From assembly GCF_025231485.1 (NCBI RefSeq), contig NZ_CP104003.1, forward strand, positions 3,224,001 through 3,288,000: a stretch of DNA of 64,000 bases. Reading direction: 5' to 3'. This document shows, piece by piece, positions 7,865 to 17,893 of the stretch; position 1 is the first letter of the stretch, and each line of letters opens with the position of its first letter. Source of the stretch: Salinirubellus salinus (lineage in GTDB: Archaea > Halobacteriota > Halobacteria > Halobacteriales > Haloarculaceae). The notes beneath the pieces are model-generated. The model made no database searches. It was not told the origin of the DNA and worked only from the letters and a program-made list of their open reading frames with translations. The translations under genes were made by a program, and so were the position numbers.

Positions 7865-8772
7865 CCATCGCGTTCGACCACGACGTCTGCGTCGTCGGTG
7901 GCGGCCCGGCCGGCAGTTCGGCGGCCGTCTTCACCGCTCGCGAGGGGCTCGACACCGTGGTCTTCGACCGGGGGAACTCGTCGCTCCGGCAGTGTGCCTA
8001 TCTGGAGAACTACCTCGGCTTCCCGGCGGGCGTGGACGTCGAGACGGCCTACGACCTGTTCCACGACCACGTCCGTGAGGCCGGCGGCGAGGTCGTCGAC
8101 GACCTCGTGGCGTCGGTCGAGCCGCTGGAGACCGGGTTCCGGGTCACGACACAGGAGGGTCGCGAACTGACCACAGAGCGCGTGGTGGCGGCCAGCACGT
8201 ACGACGACTCGTACCTACTGGACCTCCACGACGCGTTCGCCGTGGTCGAGACGGACGAGGACGGCGAGGAGAGCCGACATTTCGACTACGACCACCCCGA
8301 CGAGCACGGCCGCACCGCCGTCGACGGACTCTACGTCGCGGGCCCGCTGGGGGGCGTCGAGAGTCAGGTCGCTATCGCCGTCGGCCACGGGGCGCGCGTC
8401 GGCGTCGGCCTCCTCACCGACCGCAACGAGGCCGCGGGGCTGTGGGCCGAGGCGGCCTCGCACACCGACTGGGTGGTAAAGCAGGGTCGCTACGCGGGCG
8501 AAGAGTGGCTGGAGACCGTCACGGGGTACTACGCCGAGCGCGCCCCCGAGTCGATGGACGAGGAGACGGCCCGGGAGCGTGCCCGCGCGCTCGCCGAGGA
8601 ACAGCAGGACTGGCAGATTCCGGAAGCGGAGGTCGAGCGGCGGCGCGAGACGGGCCACCGCGAACTGGCCCGACGCCTCGACTCCGAGGCGGTGCTGGAC
8701 GCCGTGGATGACGAGCGCATCCGCGAGTACGCCGCCGGACTCGACGGCGTGGAGGCGAGCGGTGACGACTGA
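7861..8772 (+). CDS. Thioredoxin-reductase-like FAD protein lacking the NADPH domain
   Basis: A 303-residue flavoprotein. Residues 1-115 match the first half of the FAD domain of thioredoxin reductases, with the dinucleotide motif GGGPAG (13-18) and RQCAYLENYLGFP (43-55). Residues 152-188 match the closing FAD segment (VDGLYVAGPLGG then AIAVGHGARVGVGLL). Between them only about 35 residues remain where the family has a full NADPH domain with its CxxC, so both are absent. A charged helical extension of about 115 residues follows. It overlaps the binding-protein gene by four bases, so it is coupled to uptake and may reduce or oxidise a metal chelate; the electron partner is unknown. Confidence 0.75.
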   Translation: MTIAFDHDVCVVGGGPAGSSAAVFTAREGLDTVVFDRGNSSLRQCAYLENYLGFPAGVDVETAYDLFHDHVREAGGEVVDDLVASVEPLETGFRVTTQEGRELTTERVVAASTYDDSYLLDLHDAFAVVETDEDGEESRHFDYDHPDEHGRTAVDGLYVAGPLGGVESQVAIAVGHGARVGVGLLTDRNEAAGLWAEAASHTDWVVKQGRYAGEEWLETVTGYYAERAPESMDEETARERARALAEEQQDWQIPEAEVERRRETGHRELARRLDSEAVLDAVDDERIREYAAGLDGVEASGDD

Positions 8773-9010
8773 CGGCGAACGCGGGTCGGGGTCGGTGGAC
8801 GCGGACGACGACGCCACCAGCCCGCCAGCGGGTGGCGCGATGCGCGTCCGCCGGTGGTGTATCGCCGCGAACTATCGCGAGCCGTCGGACTACGACATCC
8901 CGGAACTCCCCGACTGGACCGTCTACCGGGACGCGGACGGCACCCTCGCGTTCGGTGAGGATGGCGAGCGGTTCCTCTCGGCCGGGAACCCCGTCCGGGT
9001 GCGCCGGTGA
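8762..9010 (+). CDS. Small conserved-looking protein coupled to the flavoprotein
   Basis: An 82-residue protein starting at GTG 8762, overlapping the flavoprotein stop by 11 bases. The first 26 residues are Asp/Gly/Ser-rich and disordered; the remainder is compact: MRVRRWCIAANYREPSDY, then DIPELPDWTVYRDADGT and FGEDGERFLSAG. An internal ATG at 8840 is an alternative start. No family is recognised. The gene closes the second iron-regulated operon and ends 38 bases before the next box. Confidence 0.55.
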   Translation: MTTDGERGSGSVDADDDATSPPAGGAMRVRRWCIAANYREPSDYDIPELPDWTVYRDADGTLAFGEDGERFLSAGNPVRVRR

Positions 9011-9048
9011 CCGTCGGAGCGAACGGGGACCGCAACCCACAAGTCGTG

Positions 9049-9062
9049 TTAGGCCGGCCTAA
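9049..9062 (+). promoter_or_regulatory. Iron box upstream of the permease operon
   Basis: A perfect 14-bp palindrome TTAGGCCGGCCTAA, followed by AAAATCAAG. It matches the boxes at 1473, 4152 and 4188 in both half-sites and differs only in the two centre bases. The permease GTG lies 20 bases further on, after a GGAGG ribosome site at about 9072; a short ATG-started frame lies between. Confidence 0.75.
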
Positions 9063-9082
9063 AATCAAGATGGAGGGAGACG

Positions 9083-10237
9083 GTGGCGACTGAGACGGAG
9101 ACCGAGACGGGGGCTCGCTACGGCGAGCGGTTCGGCTGGCTGGACCGCTCGCTCGCGCTGACCTGTGCGGGGAGCCTCGCGGTCGCCGGCCTCGCTGGTC
9201 TGATACAGGTCAGCTACGGCACGTTCTCTATGTCCGTGTTCCAGGCGTGGAGCGCGGTGCTCGACCCGCTCGTCTGGACGAACCCGGGCGTCATCGTCTC
9301 GTTCCTGTTCGGCGACGGCCTCGCCGAGTCGCTCGGCCTCGCCACCGAGGTGGACCTGCCGAAGGAGACGCTCATCGTCTGGAACATCCGCCTGCCGCGG
9401 GTGCTCGTCGCGGCGTTCGTCGGCTTCAACCTCGCTATCTCCGGAGCCATCTTCCAGGCGGTCACGCGGAACGAACTGGCGAGTCCGTTCATCCTCGGGG
9501 TCTCCTCCGGGGCCGGGTTCGCCGTGCTGGTGACGCTCGTGCTCGTGCCGACGTTCGCTGCGTTCCTCCCGCTGACCGCGGCGCTGGGCGGCACGCTCGC
9601 GTTCCTCGTCGTCTACGCCATCGCGTGGCAGGGCGGCACCTCGCCCGTCCGGCTCGTCCTCGCCGGCGTCATCGTCGGGACGGTCCTCAACTCGCTGCAG
9701 ACGGCGTTGTTCTTCTTCGCGGGCGACATCGGCACCGTGCAGGCGGCCATCGCGTGGACCACCGGGTCGCTCACCGGCGTCGACTGGGAGCAGGTCCGCA
9801 CCGTGTGGCCCGCCACCGTCCTCGTCGTCCTCCCCGGCCTCGTCCTCGGCGCCCGGCAACTGAACGTCCTCCTGCTCGGCGAGGGGACCGCCAGCGCGCT
9901 CGGGATGCGCGTCGAGCGGACCCGGTTCCTCCTCTCCGCGCTGGCCATCGTCGCCGCGGCCGCGTCCGTGGCGGTCGCCGGCATCGTCGGCTTCGTCGGC
10001 CTCATCGTCCCGCACGCGGTCCGGGTGCTGGTCGGCGGTGACCACAAGCGCCTGCTCGTGGGCTGTGCGTTCCTCGGGCCGGCCCTGCTCGTCGGCGCGG
10101 ACCTCGGTGCGCGACTGTTCTTCGAGGTGGTGTTCGCCTCGCCCACCCAGCTCCCGGTCGGCATCGTCACCGGTCTCGTCGGTGGGCCGTACTTCCTCTA
10201 CCTGATGCGGAAACGCCAGTCACTCGGTGAACTATGA
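9083..10237 (+). CDS. FecCD-family ABC transporter permease
   Basis: A 384-residue polytopic membrane protein of the FecCD/BtuC family that forms the channel for ferric siderophores, heme or cobalamin. It starts at GTG 9083 behind GGAGG; the acidic head (ETETETGARYGERFG) precedes about nine or ten membrane helices. Family signatures include RLPRVLVAAFVGFNLAISGA near residue 105, NELASPFILGVSSGAGFAV, and the late GIVGFVGLIVPHAVR loop that docks the ATPase. The stop overlaps the ATPase start (ATGA). It is the only importer permease in the window, so it probably serves all four binding proteins. Confidence 0.9.
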   Translation: MATETETETGARYGERFGWLDRSLALTCAGSLAVAGLAGLIQVSYGTFSMSVFQAWSAVLDPLVWTNPGVIVSFLFGDGLAESLGLATEVDLPKETLIVWNIRLPRVLVAAFVGFNLAISGAIFQAVTRNELASPFILGVSSGAGFAVLVTLVLVPTFAAFLPLTAALGGTLAFLVVYAIAWQGGTSPVRLVLAGVIVGTVLNSLQTALFFFAGDIGTVQAAIAWTTGSLTGVDWEQVRTVWPATVLVVLPGLVLGARQLNVLLLGEGTASALGMRVERTRFLLSALAIVAAAASVAVAGIVGFVGLIVPHAVRVLVGGDHKRLLVGCAFLGPALLVGADLGARLFFEVVFASPTQLPVGIVTGLVGGPYFLYLMRKRQSLGEL

Positions 10238-11109
10238 GCCGGAGCGACGCGCCCGAGACGGGCGAGACGGAGGGGGCGGAGGAGACGGAGGCCGAGGGCA
10301 CCCCGTCGACGGACCCCATCGACCTCGTCGGCCGCGACCTCGAGGTCGGTTATCCGGCCACCGACGACCCCGTCGTCGAGTGCGAGCGGGTCGTCCTCCC
10401 GGCGGGCGAGGTGACGGCGCTCGTCGGCCCGAACGGCTCGGGCAAGTCGACCCTGCTGAAGGCGCTCTCCGGGCAACTCGAACCGTGGGGCGGTGCGGTC
10501 GAACTCGACGGGGAGGACGTGTACGGGATGGCCGACAAACGACGCGCCCGCCGACTCGGACTGCTCTCACAGGAACGGGAGTCACCGGGTTCGCTCACCG
10601 TCGAGGATCTCGTTCTCCACGGGCGCTACCCGCACCGGGGGTTCATGGAGGCCGTCACCGAGGCCGACCGCGAGGCCGTCGAGCGGGCCATCGACCTCGC
10701 GGGTGTCGGCCACCTGCGCGAGCGGGAGCTCGGGAACCTCTCCGGCGGGCAGAAGCAACTGGCGTGGATCGCGATGACGCTCGCACAGGAGACGGACGTC
10801 CTCCTGCTGGACGAGCCGACGACGTTCCTCGACCTGCGCCACCAGCTCGGGGTGCTGGAGACGGTCCGGCAACTCAACCGCGAGCGCGGGGTCACGGTCG
10901 GGGTCGTCCTCCACGACATCTCGCAGGCGGCCCGGTTCGCCGACAACCTCGTCGCCCTCCGGGACGGGACGCCCTACGACTGGGGGCCGCCGGACGAGGT
11001 GGTGACAGAGGACCTGCTGGCCGACGTGTTCGGCGTCGAGGCGAGTGTCGGTCCCGGCCCGGAGGGCCCGACAATCCGCCCGCACAGGCCCCTCGATGAG
11101 CGAGAGTAA
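10234..11109 (+). CDS. FecE/FhuC-type ABC transporter ATP-binding protein
   Basis: A 291-residue cytoplasmic ATPase that energises the FecCD permease. After an acidic, low-complexity head (about 30 residues) come Walker A GPNGSGKST, the signature LSGGQKQ, Walker B VLLLDEPTTFLDLRHQ and the switch His in VVLHDISQA. The pattern is that of ATPases for ferric-chelate and vitamin B12 uptake. It is translationally coupled to the permease by a four-base overlap. The next gene, an exporter, starts 24 bases after its stop and probably shares the transcript. Confidence 0.9.
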   Translation: MSRSDAPETGETEGAEETEAEGTPSTDPIDLVGRDLEVGYPATDDPVVECERVVLPAGEVTALVGPNGSGKSTLLKALSGQLEPWGGAVELDGEDVYGMADKRRARRLGLLSQERESPGSLTVEDLVLHGRYPHRGFMEAVTEADREAVERAIDLAGVGHLRERELGNLSGGQKQLAWIAMTLAQETDVLLLDEPTTFLDLRHQLGVLETVRQLNRERGVTVGVVLHDISQAARFADNLVALRDGTPYDWGPPDEVVTEDLLADVFGVEASVGPGPEGPTIRPHRPLDERE

Positions 11110-11133
11110 CCCCTATCGGCCCGCCGGCCGTCG

Positions 11134-13059
<1,926 letters not shown>

Positions 13060-13165
13060 CCGCCACTTTTTGCACTTCGCTCGGCGCTCTGTGAGCGCCT
13101 CGCGCGCTGGCTCCGGCCCTTCGGGCCTCCGCCAGTAGGTGCGCTAGCCCGACCGCCCCGCACAG
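13060..13165. repeat. GC-rich palindromic intergenic DNA after the exporter
   Basis: Directly after the exporter stop comes CACTTTTTGCACTT, a T-run that could terminate transcription. It is followed by short palindromes (GGCGCTCTGTGAGCGCC and GGCCCTTCGGGCC) and GCGCTAGCCC. The order (T-run, hairpins, CTAG centre, Ac-CGCAC tract) resembles the intergenic element at 56851-57050. Confidence 0.5.
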
Positions 13166-13170
13166 CCCCG

Positions 13171-13623
13171 CTACTCCACCGCTCGCTCCACGTACGCCAC
13201 CGCCGCCTCCGGTGTCTCCACCGCCCGGAACCCCTCGAACGCCGAGCAGTCGTGCGTGTCCAGCCCCGCGACGCGACGCTCGTAGACGAACGCCATCCCC
13301 AGCTCCGAGAGCGTCCCGGCCGCCCCGTCGATGGCGATACACGCCCCGCCGTTCAGGACGACCAGCGCGTTCCGCGCGTCGCCCATCCCGGTCGCGATGG
13401 GCGTCGTGATCCACTCGTTCCCCTCGGCCGGGTCGGTCCCTTTCAGCACACCGATGGTCTCGCCGTCGTGCTCGCGGGCGCCGCGACAGACCGCCTCCAT
13501 CACGCCGCCGTAGCCCCCGCAGACGACGGTGTGGCCCCGCTCGGCGAGCAGGCGACCGACATCGCGGGCCGTCTCGTAGGTGGCTTCGTCGACCGTGCTC
13601 CCGCCGATGACGCTGACTCTCAC
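13171..13623 (-). CDS. LOG/TIGR00725-type Rossmann protein
   Basis: A 150-residue protein of the lysine-decarboxylase-like (LOG/SLOG) superfamily. The N terminus VSVIGGST, the loop CGGYGGVMEAVCRGA and the late DGAAGTLSELGMA are the nucleotide-binding landmarks of this fold. Bacterial relatives include cytokinin-riboside phosphorylases and Möbius-type nucleotide sensors, but for TIGR00725-like members the reaction is not established. It lies 42 bases downstream of the phaB-like gene on the same strand and may be co-transcribed. Confidence 0.8.
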   Translation of the reverse strand: MRVSVIGGSTVDEATYETARDVGRLLAERGHTVVCGGYGGVMEAVCRGAREHDGETIGVLKGTDPAEGNEWITTPIATGMGDARNALVVLNGGACIAIDGAAGTLSELGMAFVYERRVAGLDTHDCSAFEGFRAVETPEAAVAYVERAVE

Positions 13624-13665
13624 GGGCGGTGGTTCGGACGCGGGTGGCTTAGAACGAGGTCCCGC

Positions 13666-14406
13666 CTACCACTCCATCCCGCCGTTGACGGCGAGGATCT
13701 GCCCGGTCATGTAGCTCGAGTCCTCGCTGGCGACGAACCGGACGATGCCGGCGACGTCCTCCACCTCGGCGAAGCGGCCCAGTGGGATGCGGTCCAGGAT
13801 CTTCTCCTTCACGCGCTCGGGCACCGTCTCCAGCATGTCCGTGGCGACGAAGCCGGGCGCGACACAGTTCGCGGTGGAGTCGTGCCGCGCGAGTTCGAGC
13901 GCCAGCGTCCGGGTGAACCCGAACAGGCCGGACTTCGTCGTCGCGTAGTTGGCCTGCCCGTAGTTGCCCTGCTGGCCCACCACGGAGGAGATGTTGACGA
14001 GCCGGCCGTTCTCGGCCTTCTTGATGTCGTCGAACAGGCAGTGCGTGCAGTTGAACACGCCGCCGAGGTTCACCTGCATCACCCGGTCCCAGTCCTCGCG
14101 GGTCATGTGCTCGAACTTCTTGTCCACGGTGATGCCCGCGTTGTTGACGAGGACGTCCACCGGTCCGAACGCGTCGTGGATGCGCTCGCACATCACCTCG
14201 ACCTCGGCGTGGTCTGCGACGTCACCCTGCACGGCGATGGCACGGCCGCCGGCGTCCTCGATGGCGTCGACGACCTCGTGGGCCTCGGCCTCCGAGGAGC
14301 GGTAGTTGACGGCGACGTCGTTGCCCTCGCCGCCGAGTTCCTCGGCGATAGCCCGCCCGATACCCCGCGATCCACCGGTTATCAGACAGGTTCGTCCTGC
14401 GTCCAT
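13666..14406 (-). CDS. phaB: Acetoacetyl-CoA/3-oxoacyl reductase (PhaB/FabG-like SDR)
   Basis: A 246-residue classical short-chain dehydrogenase. It has the NADP(H) motif GGSRGIGRA (11-19), NNAG (88-91) and the triad Ser141, Tyr154, Lys158 in SSVVG and YATTK. In PHA-making haloarchaea such enzymes reduce acetoacetyl-CoA to (R)-3-hydroxybutyryl-CoA, the PHA monomer. The position next to the phaRPEC genes supports that role, although a fatty-acyl or unrelated ketoreductase role is possible because the phosphodiesterase gene lies between. Confidence 0.75.
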   Translation of the reverse strand: MDAGRTCLITGGSRGIGRAIAEELGGEGNDVAVNYRSSEAEAHEVVDAIEDAGGRAIAVQGDVADHAEVEVMCERIHDAFGPVDVLVNNAGITVDKKFEHMTREDWDRVMQVNLGGVFNCTHCLFDDIKKAENGRLVNISSVVGQQGNYGQANYATTKSGLFGFTRTLALELARHDSTANCVAPGFVATDMLETVPERVKEKILDRIPLGRFAEVEDVAGIVRFVASEDSSYMTGQILAVNGGMEW

Positions 14407-14502
14407 AGCCGGGGGTTCACGGCTGACGACAAAACTCCACCGCCGACGGTCGGTTCGCGGGACTGTCCCCGGAGACGACTGGTCGGTCCGCGACGCGCCA
14501 AA

Positions 14503-14527
14503 ATTTATTTACTCGAAATATGAGTAA
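14503..14527 (+). promoter_or_regulatory. TATA box and overlapping inverted repeat before the phosphodiesterase gene
   Basis: An AT-rich AATTTATTTA at 14502-14511 lies 22-31 bases before the GTG at 14533, as expected for a leaderless haloarchaeal gene. TTACTC-N7-GAGTAA at 14509-14527 is a six-base inverted repeat filling the space between the TATA box and the start, a place where a repressor would block initiation. Confidence 0.6.
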
Positions 14528-14532
14528 CCAAT

Positions 14533-15798
14533 GTGGGCGCCCTCGAACGTCGCCTCCGGGCCCCTGGTCCCCAGGACGTGGTCCGCCCAGACTACGAGTC
14601 GTACTGCACCTCGAACGTTCCCGGTACCGTCGGCGACGTCCTCGACGTCCCCCTCGGCCCGGCGCTCCCGGCGAGCGTCCCCGTCCCGAGGAACGGGGTC
14701 GACCGGGTCGTGGTGGTCCTCCTCGACGGCCTCGGCCTGCAACGGTGGCGACGGGACTCCTCCGAGGTCTCCCTCCTCCACCGGGTCGACACGGCGGCCA
14801 CGGTGACGCCGCTGACCGCCACCTTCCCCTCGGCCACCGCGACGGCGCTGGTGACGCTCAACACCGGTCGGACCCCGGCCGACCACGGCCTCGTCTCGGA
14901 CAACTGCTGGCTCCCCGATCGGGCGTCAGTCCTCGAGTCGCTCCCGTTCCGGCTCCGAGGCGGGACCGACGCCCGAGCGGTGGGACCCGACCGCGAGACG
15001 CTCCACGACGGTCCCACGGTCCACGAGCGACTGACCGACGCGGGGCGGTCGAGTGCCGCGGTGGTCCCGCGGTCCATCGTGAGGACGGGGTACGCCGCGA
15101 GCGTCCTCGCCGGGAGCGACCGGCACCCGTACGAGGCCGTCGACCCGACCGAGGGTGGCGCGGACGCCAGCGCGAGCGACGGCCCCTCCCTCGACGCGGC
15201 CCTGGCCGAGGCCCTCGCACACGCCGACTACACGTACTGTTACCTGCCGCACGTCGACGCGCTCTCGCACGACCACGGGCCCGACAGCGACGCCTACCGG
15301 GCTGGACTCCGGACCGCCTGCGAGGGGGTCGAGCGCGCACTCGACGCGGTCCCCGAGGCCCGCGCGGAGCGCACGCTCGTCCTCGCCCTCGCCGACCACG
15401 GCCACGTCCCGACGGCCCCGGACACCCGCACCGACCTCACCGCCGACCCGGTCGTCTCCGAGGCCCTCGTCCGGGTCGACGGCGAACCGCTCGCCCCCTC
15501 CGGCGGCCCCCGGTCTGTGTATCTCCACCTGCGGGAGGGGACCACCGACCGTGTCGCCGGTCACCTCCGCGAGTCGACCGACGCCCACGTGTTCACCCGC
15601 GAGACGGTGCTCTCCGATCTCGAACTGTTCGGCCCCGACCCGGGTCTCCGGGCGCGCGAACGGTGTGGTGACGTGGTCGTCGTGCCCCGCGAGGGGAGCG
15701 TCTGGCACGAGTCGCTGGCCCACCGGAGTCTCCACGGGGGACTCTCGCCACGGGAGATGCTGGTGCCGTTCGCGGCCGCACGGCTCTCGGACATCTGA
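14533..15798 (+). CDS. Type I phosphodiesterase / alkaline-phosphatase-superfamily enzyme
   Basis: A 421-residue metalloenzyme of the alkaline phosphatase superfamily (nucleotide pyrophosphatase/phosphodiesterase branch). Metal and nucleophile motifs are in order: LLDGLG near residue 64, FPSATATA with TLNTGRTPADHG near 98-120, HVDALSHDHG near 240 and LADHGHVP near 290. No signal peptide is visible, so it is probably cytoplasmic. The start GTG 14533 is set by the TATA box about 27 bases upstream. It sits between the phaB-like gene and phaC on the opposite strand and need not take part in PHA metabolism. The substrate is unknown. Confidence 0.8.
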   Translation: MGALERRLRAPGPQDVVRPDYESYCTSNVPGTVGDVLDVPLGPALPASVPVPRNGVDRVVVVLLDGLGLQRWRRDSSEVSLLHRVDTAATVTPLTATFPSATATALVTLNTGRTPADHGLVSDNCWLPDRASVLESLPFRLRGGTDARAVGPDRETLHDGPTVHERLTDAGRSSAAVVPRSIVRTGYAASVLAGSDRHPYEAVDPTEGGADASASDGPSLDAALAEALAHADYTYCYLPHVDALSHDHGPDSDAYRAGLRTACEGVERALDAVPEARAERTLVLALADHGHVPTAPDTRTDLTADPVVSEALVRVDGEPLAPSGGPRSVYLHLREGTTDRVAGHLRESTDAHVFTRETVLSDLELFGPDPGLRARERCGDVVVVPREGSVWHESLAHRSLHGGLSPREMLVPFAAARLSDI

Positions 15799-15845
15799 AA
15801 CGGGTCGTCGAACGAAAACACGGAACCGAGCGTCTGTCCCGGTGA

Positions 15846-17282
15846 CTACCGGGTCTGTTCCAGCCAGCCCTCGGCGCGGGAGACGGGCACCTCGGCGAGT
15901 TCGGCCAGCGTCTCCGCGTCAGCCTCCGCCAGTTGCGCGACGGACGCGACGCCACCCGACCGGAGGCGCTCGGCGTAGGTCGGCCCGATGCCGTTCAGCT
16001 CCTCCAGGTCGTCGCCCTCGGACGCGGCGGGGTCGGCCTCGGCCTCGACTTCGACCTCGGTGTCGGTGTCGGCGGGGGTCTCCACCTCGACGGCGACCTC
16101 CGAGTCGTCCGTCTCGGCCTCGTGGCTCGCGGCTGCGTCGCTCGCCCCTTCCGAGGGCTCGCTCCGTTCGCCCTCGCACCCTCCGGACTTCTCGTAGTAC
16201 CAGTCGGCGACCTGCGGCCAGACCTCCTTGTGCGAGGAGCCCGAGACGGAGAGGCCGATGTGGCCCGTCGGGTACTTGATGTTCGTCACGTCGTCGGTGC
16301 CGACGATGTCGCCGAACGGTTCGCTCGCCCCGCACGGGATGAGGTGGTCGTACTCGCCCATGATGAACAGGAGCGGCATGTCGATGTTCGAGACGTCGAC
16401 GTGCTTCCCGTCCAGTTCGAGCTCGTTCTCGTAGAGCTTGTTCCCCTGGTAGATGTCCTCGAGGAACTGGACGTACGCCTCGCCGGCGACGTCGATGCCC
16501 TCGTCGAGCCAGCGCTCCATCCGCGCGAAGTTCTCGACGAAGTCGTCGTCCTCCATGTTGTCGTAGAACCGAGCGTACTTCGAGACGAAGTTCGAGACGG
16601 GGTCCATCAGCGCGAACCCGATGGCGAGTACGTCGGCGGGCATGTTGCCGTAGGCGTCACGCACCGTCTCGGGGTCGTAGTACTGCTCGTCACCCCAGAG
16701 TTCGAGGACGCCGCCGGTGTCCTCGAAGTAGAGGCCCGCGGCCATCAGCCCCATCGCACGGACCTTCTCGGGGTGGAGCGCGGCGTACATCGCCGTCATC
16801 GTCCCGCCCATGCAGTAGCCGAGGATGTTGATGCTGTCCTGGCCGGAGCGCTCGCGGACGACGTCGACGCAGTTGTCGATGTAGCGGTTGACGTAGTCGT
16901 CGAGCGTGAGGTACTGGTCGAGGCGCGAGGGCTCGTTCCAGTCGATCATGTAGACGTCGTGGCCCGCCTCGAGCAGCCGTCGGACGACCGAGCGGTCGGG
17001 CTGCAGGTCGAGGATGAACGGCTTGTTGATGAGTGCGTAGACGACGAGGATGGGGACCTTGTGCTGCTCGTCGGTCTGGGACTCGTAGTGGAGAAGCTCC
17101 AGTTTGTTCTCCGTGTAGACGACCTCGCTCGGTGTCTGGCCGACGTCGACGCTCTCGGCCCGCTCCAGTTGCTCGTCGATGACGGTGGACTTCTCCAGCG
17201 CCTCGGTGGCCGAGGAGAACAGCTCCCGCTGGGTGTTCAACGCGAGGGCGAACGGGTTGGTGGGTCGCTGTTCGCGGGACAT
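15846..17282 (-). CDS. phaC: Class III PHA synthase catalytic subunit, with C-terminal helix-hairpin-helix domain
   Basis: A 478-residue polyhydroxyalkanoate synthase subunit that polymerises hydroxyacyl-CoA with PhaE on the granule surface. The alpha/beta-hydrolase core carries the lipase-like box GYCMGG with Cys157, Asp312 in GEYDHLIP and His341 in PTGHIGL, the known PhaC triad. The core ends near residue 365. An acidic linker rich in Glu/Asp/Ala (about 365-425) leads to a domain at about 428-478 with [16 protein letters not shown], a helix-hairpin-helix signature known from DNA- and protein-binding domains. The gene starts one base after the phaE stop, so the two are coupled. Confidence 0.95.
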   Translation of the reverse strand: MSREQRPTNPFALALNTQRELFSSATEALEKSTVIDEQLERAESVDVGQTPSEVVYTENKLELLHYESQTDEQHKVPILVVYALINKPFILDLQPDRSVVRRLLEAGHDVYMIDWNEPSRLDQYLTLDDYVNRYIDNCVDVVRERSGQDSINILGYCMGGTMTAMYAALHPEKVRAMGLMAAGLYFEDTGGVLELWGDEQYYDPETVRDAYGNMPADVLAIGFALMDPVSNFVSKYARFYDNMEDDDFVENFARMERWLDEGIDVAGEAYVQFLEDIYQGNKLYENELELDGKHVDVSNIDMPLLFIMGEYDHLIPCGASEPFGDIVGTDDVTNIKYPTGHIGLSVSGSSHKEVWPQVADWYYEKSGGCEGERSEPSEGASDAAASHEAETDDSEVAVEVETPADTDTEVEVEAEADPAASEGDDLEELNGIGPTYAERLRSGGVASVAQLAEADAETLAELAEVPVSRAEGWLEQTR

Positions 17283-17283
17283 C

Positions 17284-17841
17284 TCACTCCTCCACGGCCG
17301 CCAGGATCCGGTCGAGCTTCTTCTCGACGCTGTGCTGGCGGCGCTCGAGTTCGACGAGGCGCTCGGCCACCTCGTCGACCTCCTTGGCGCTGGCCATCCC
17401 CATCTGGGCGAGGGCCTCGGTGCTCGCCTCGCGGCTCTGTTCCTGCAGGTCCATCAGCGCCTCGAATAGCTGACCGTTGCCCGCGGCGAACGCGGAGGTG
17501 CTCATCACCTGCTTGAACGCCTCGTTGGCGCTCTGGAGCCAGATGTCACGCATCTCGCCGAGCTCGACGTCCTCGCCCTCGGCGGCGTCGGCGGTCCGCT
17601 CGAACAGCTGTTCGGCGGCGTCCATCCAGACGTCGTAGGCGCCGGCGACGCCCTCGAACCCCTCGGTCATCGCCTCCTCGGTCGGCATCGACTCGTCCAT
17701 CGCGTCGGCCCACGACTCGGCGAACGCGGCCTGTGCCTCCACGTTCTGCTCCATCGTCCGGGCCATCGCCTCGTTCATCCGACCGAACATCTCGGTCCAC
17801 TGTTCCTGCATCCCGCGGTTGCGCTCGGTCATACGTGACAT
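17284..17841 (-). CDS. phaE: Class III PHA synthase subunit PhaE
   Basis: A 185-residue, mostly helical acidic protein rich in Met, Ala, Glu and Gln. Repeated stretches such as [19 protein letters not shown] and [11 protein letters not shown], and a C-terminal coiled coil ([22 protein letters not shown]) that PhaE proteins have before their end. It has no catalytic motifs and serves as the partner that activates and positions PhaC. It is short, as expected for haloarchaeal PhaE. It lies between phaP and phaC, one base before phaC. ATG 17832 is an alternative start. Confidence 0.9.
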   Translation of the reverse strand: MSRMTERNRGMQEQWTEMFGRMNEAMARTMEQNVEAQAAFAESWADAMDESMPTEEAMTEGFEGVAGAYDVWMDAAEQLFERTADAAEGEDVELGEMRDIWLQSANEAFKQVMSTSAFAAGNGQLFEALMDLQEQSREASTEALAQMGMASAKEVDEVAERLVELERRQHSVEKKLDRILAAVEE

Positions 17842-17893
17842 GTCTCGGTGTAGGTGAATATTTCTGTGGGTGGTTCTCGGCGGAGACCGGGGC

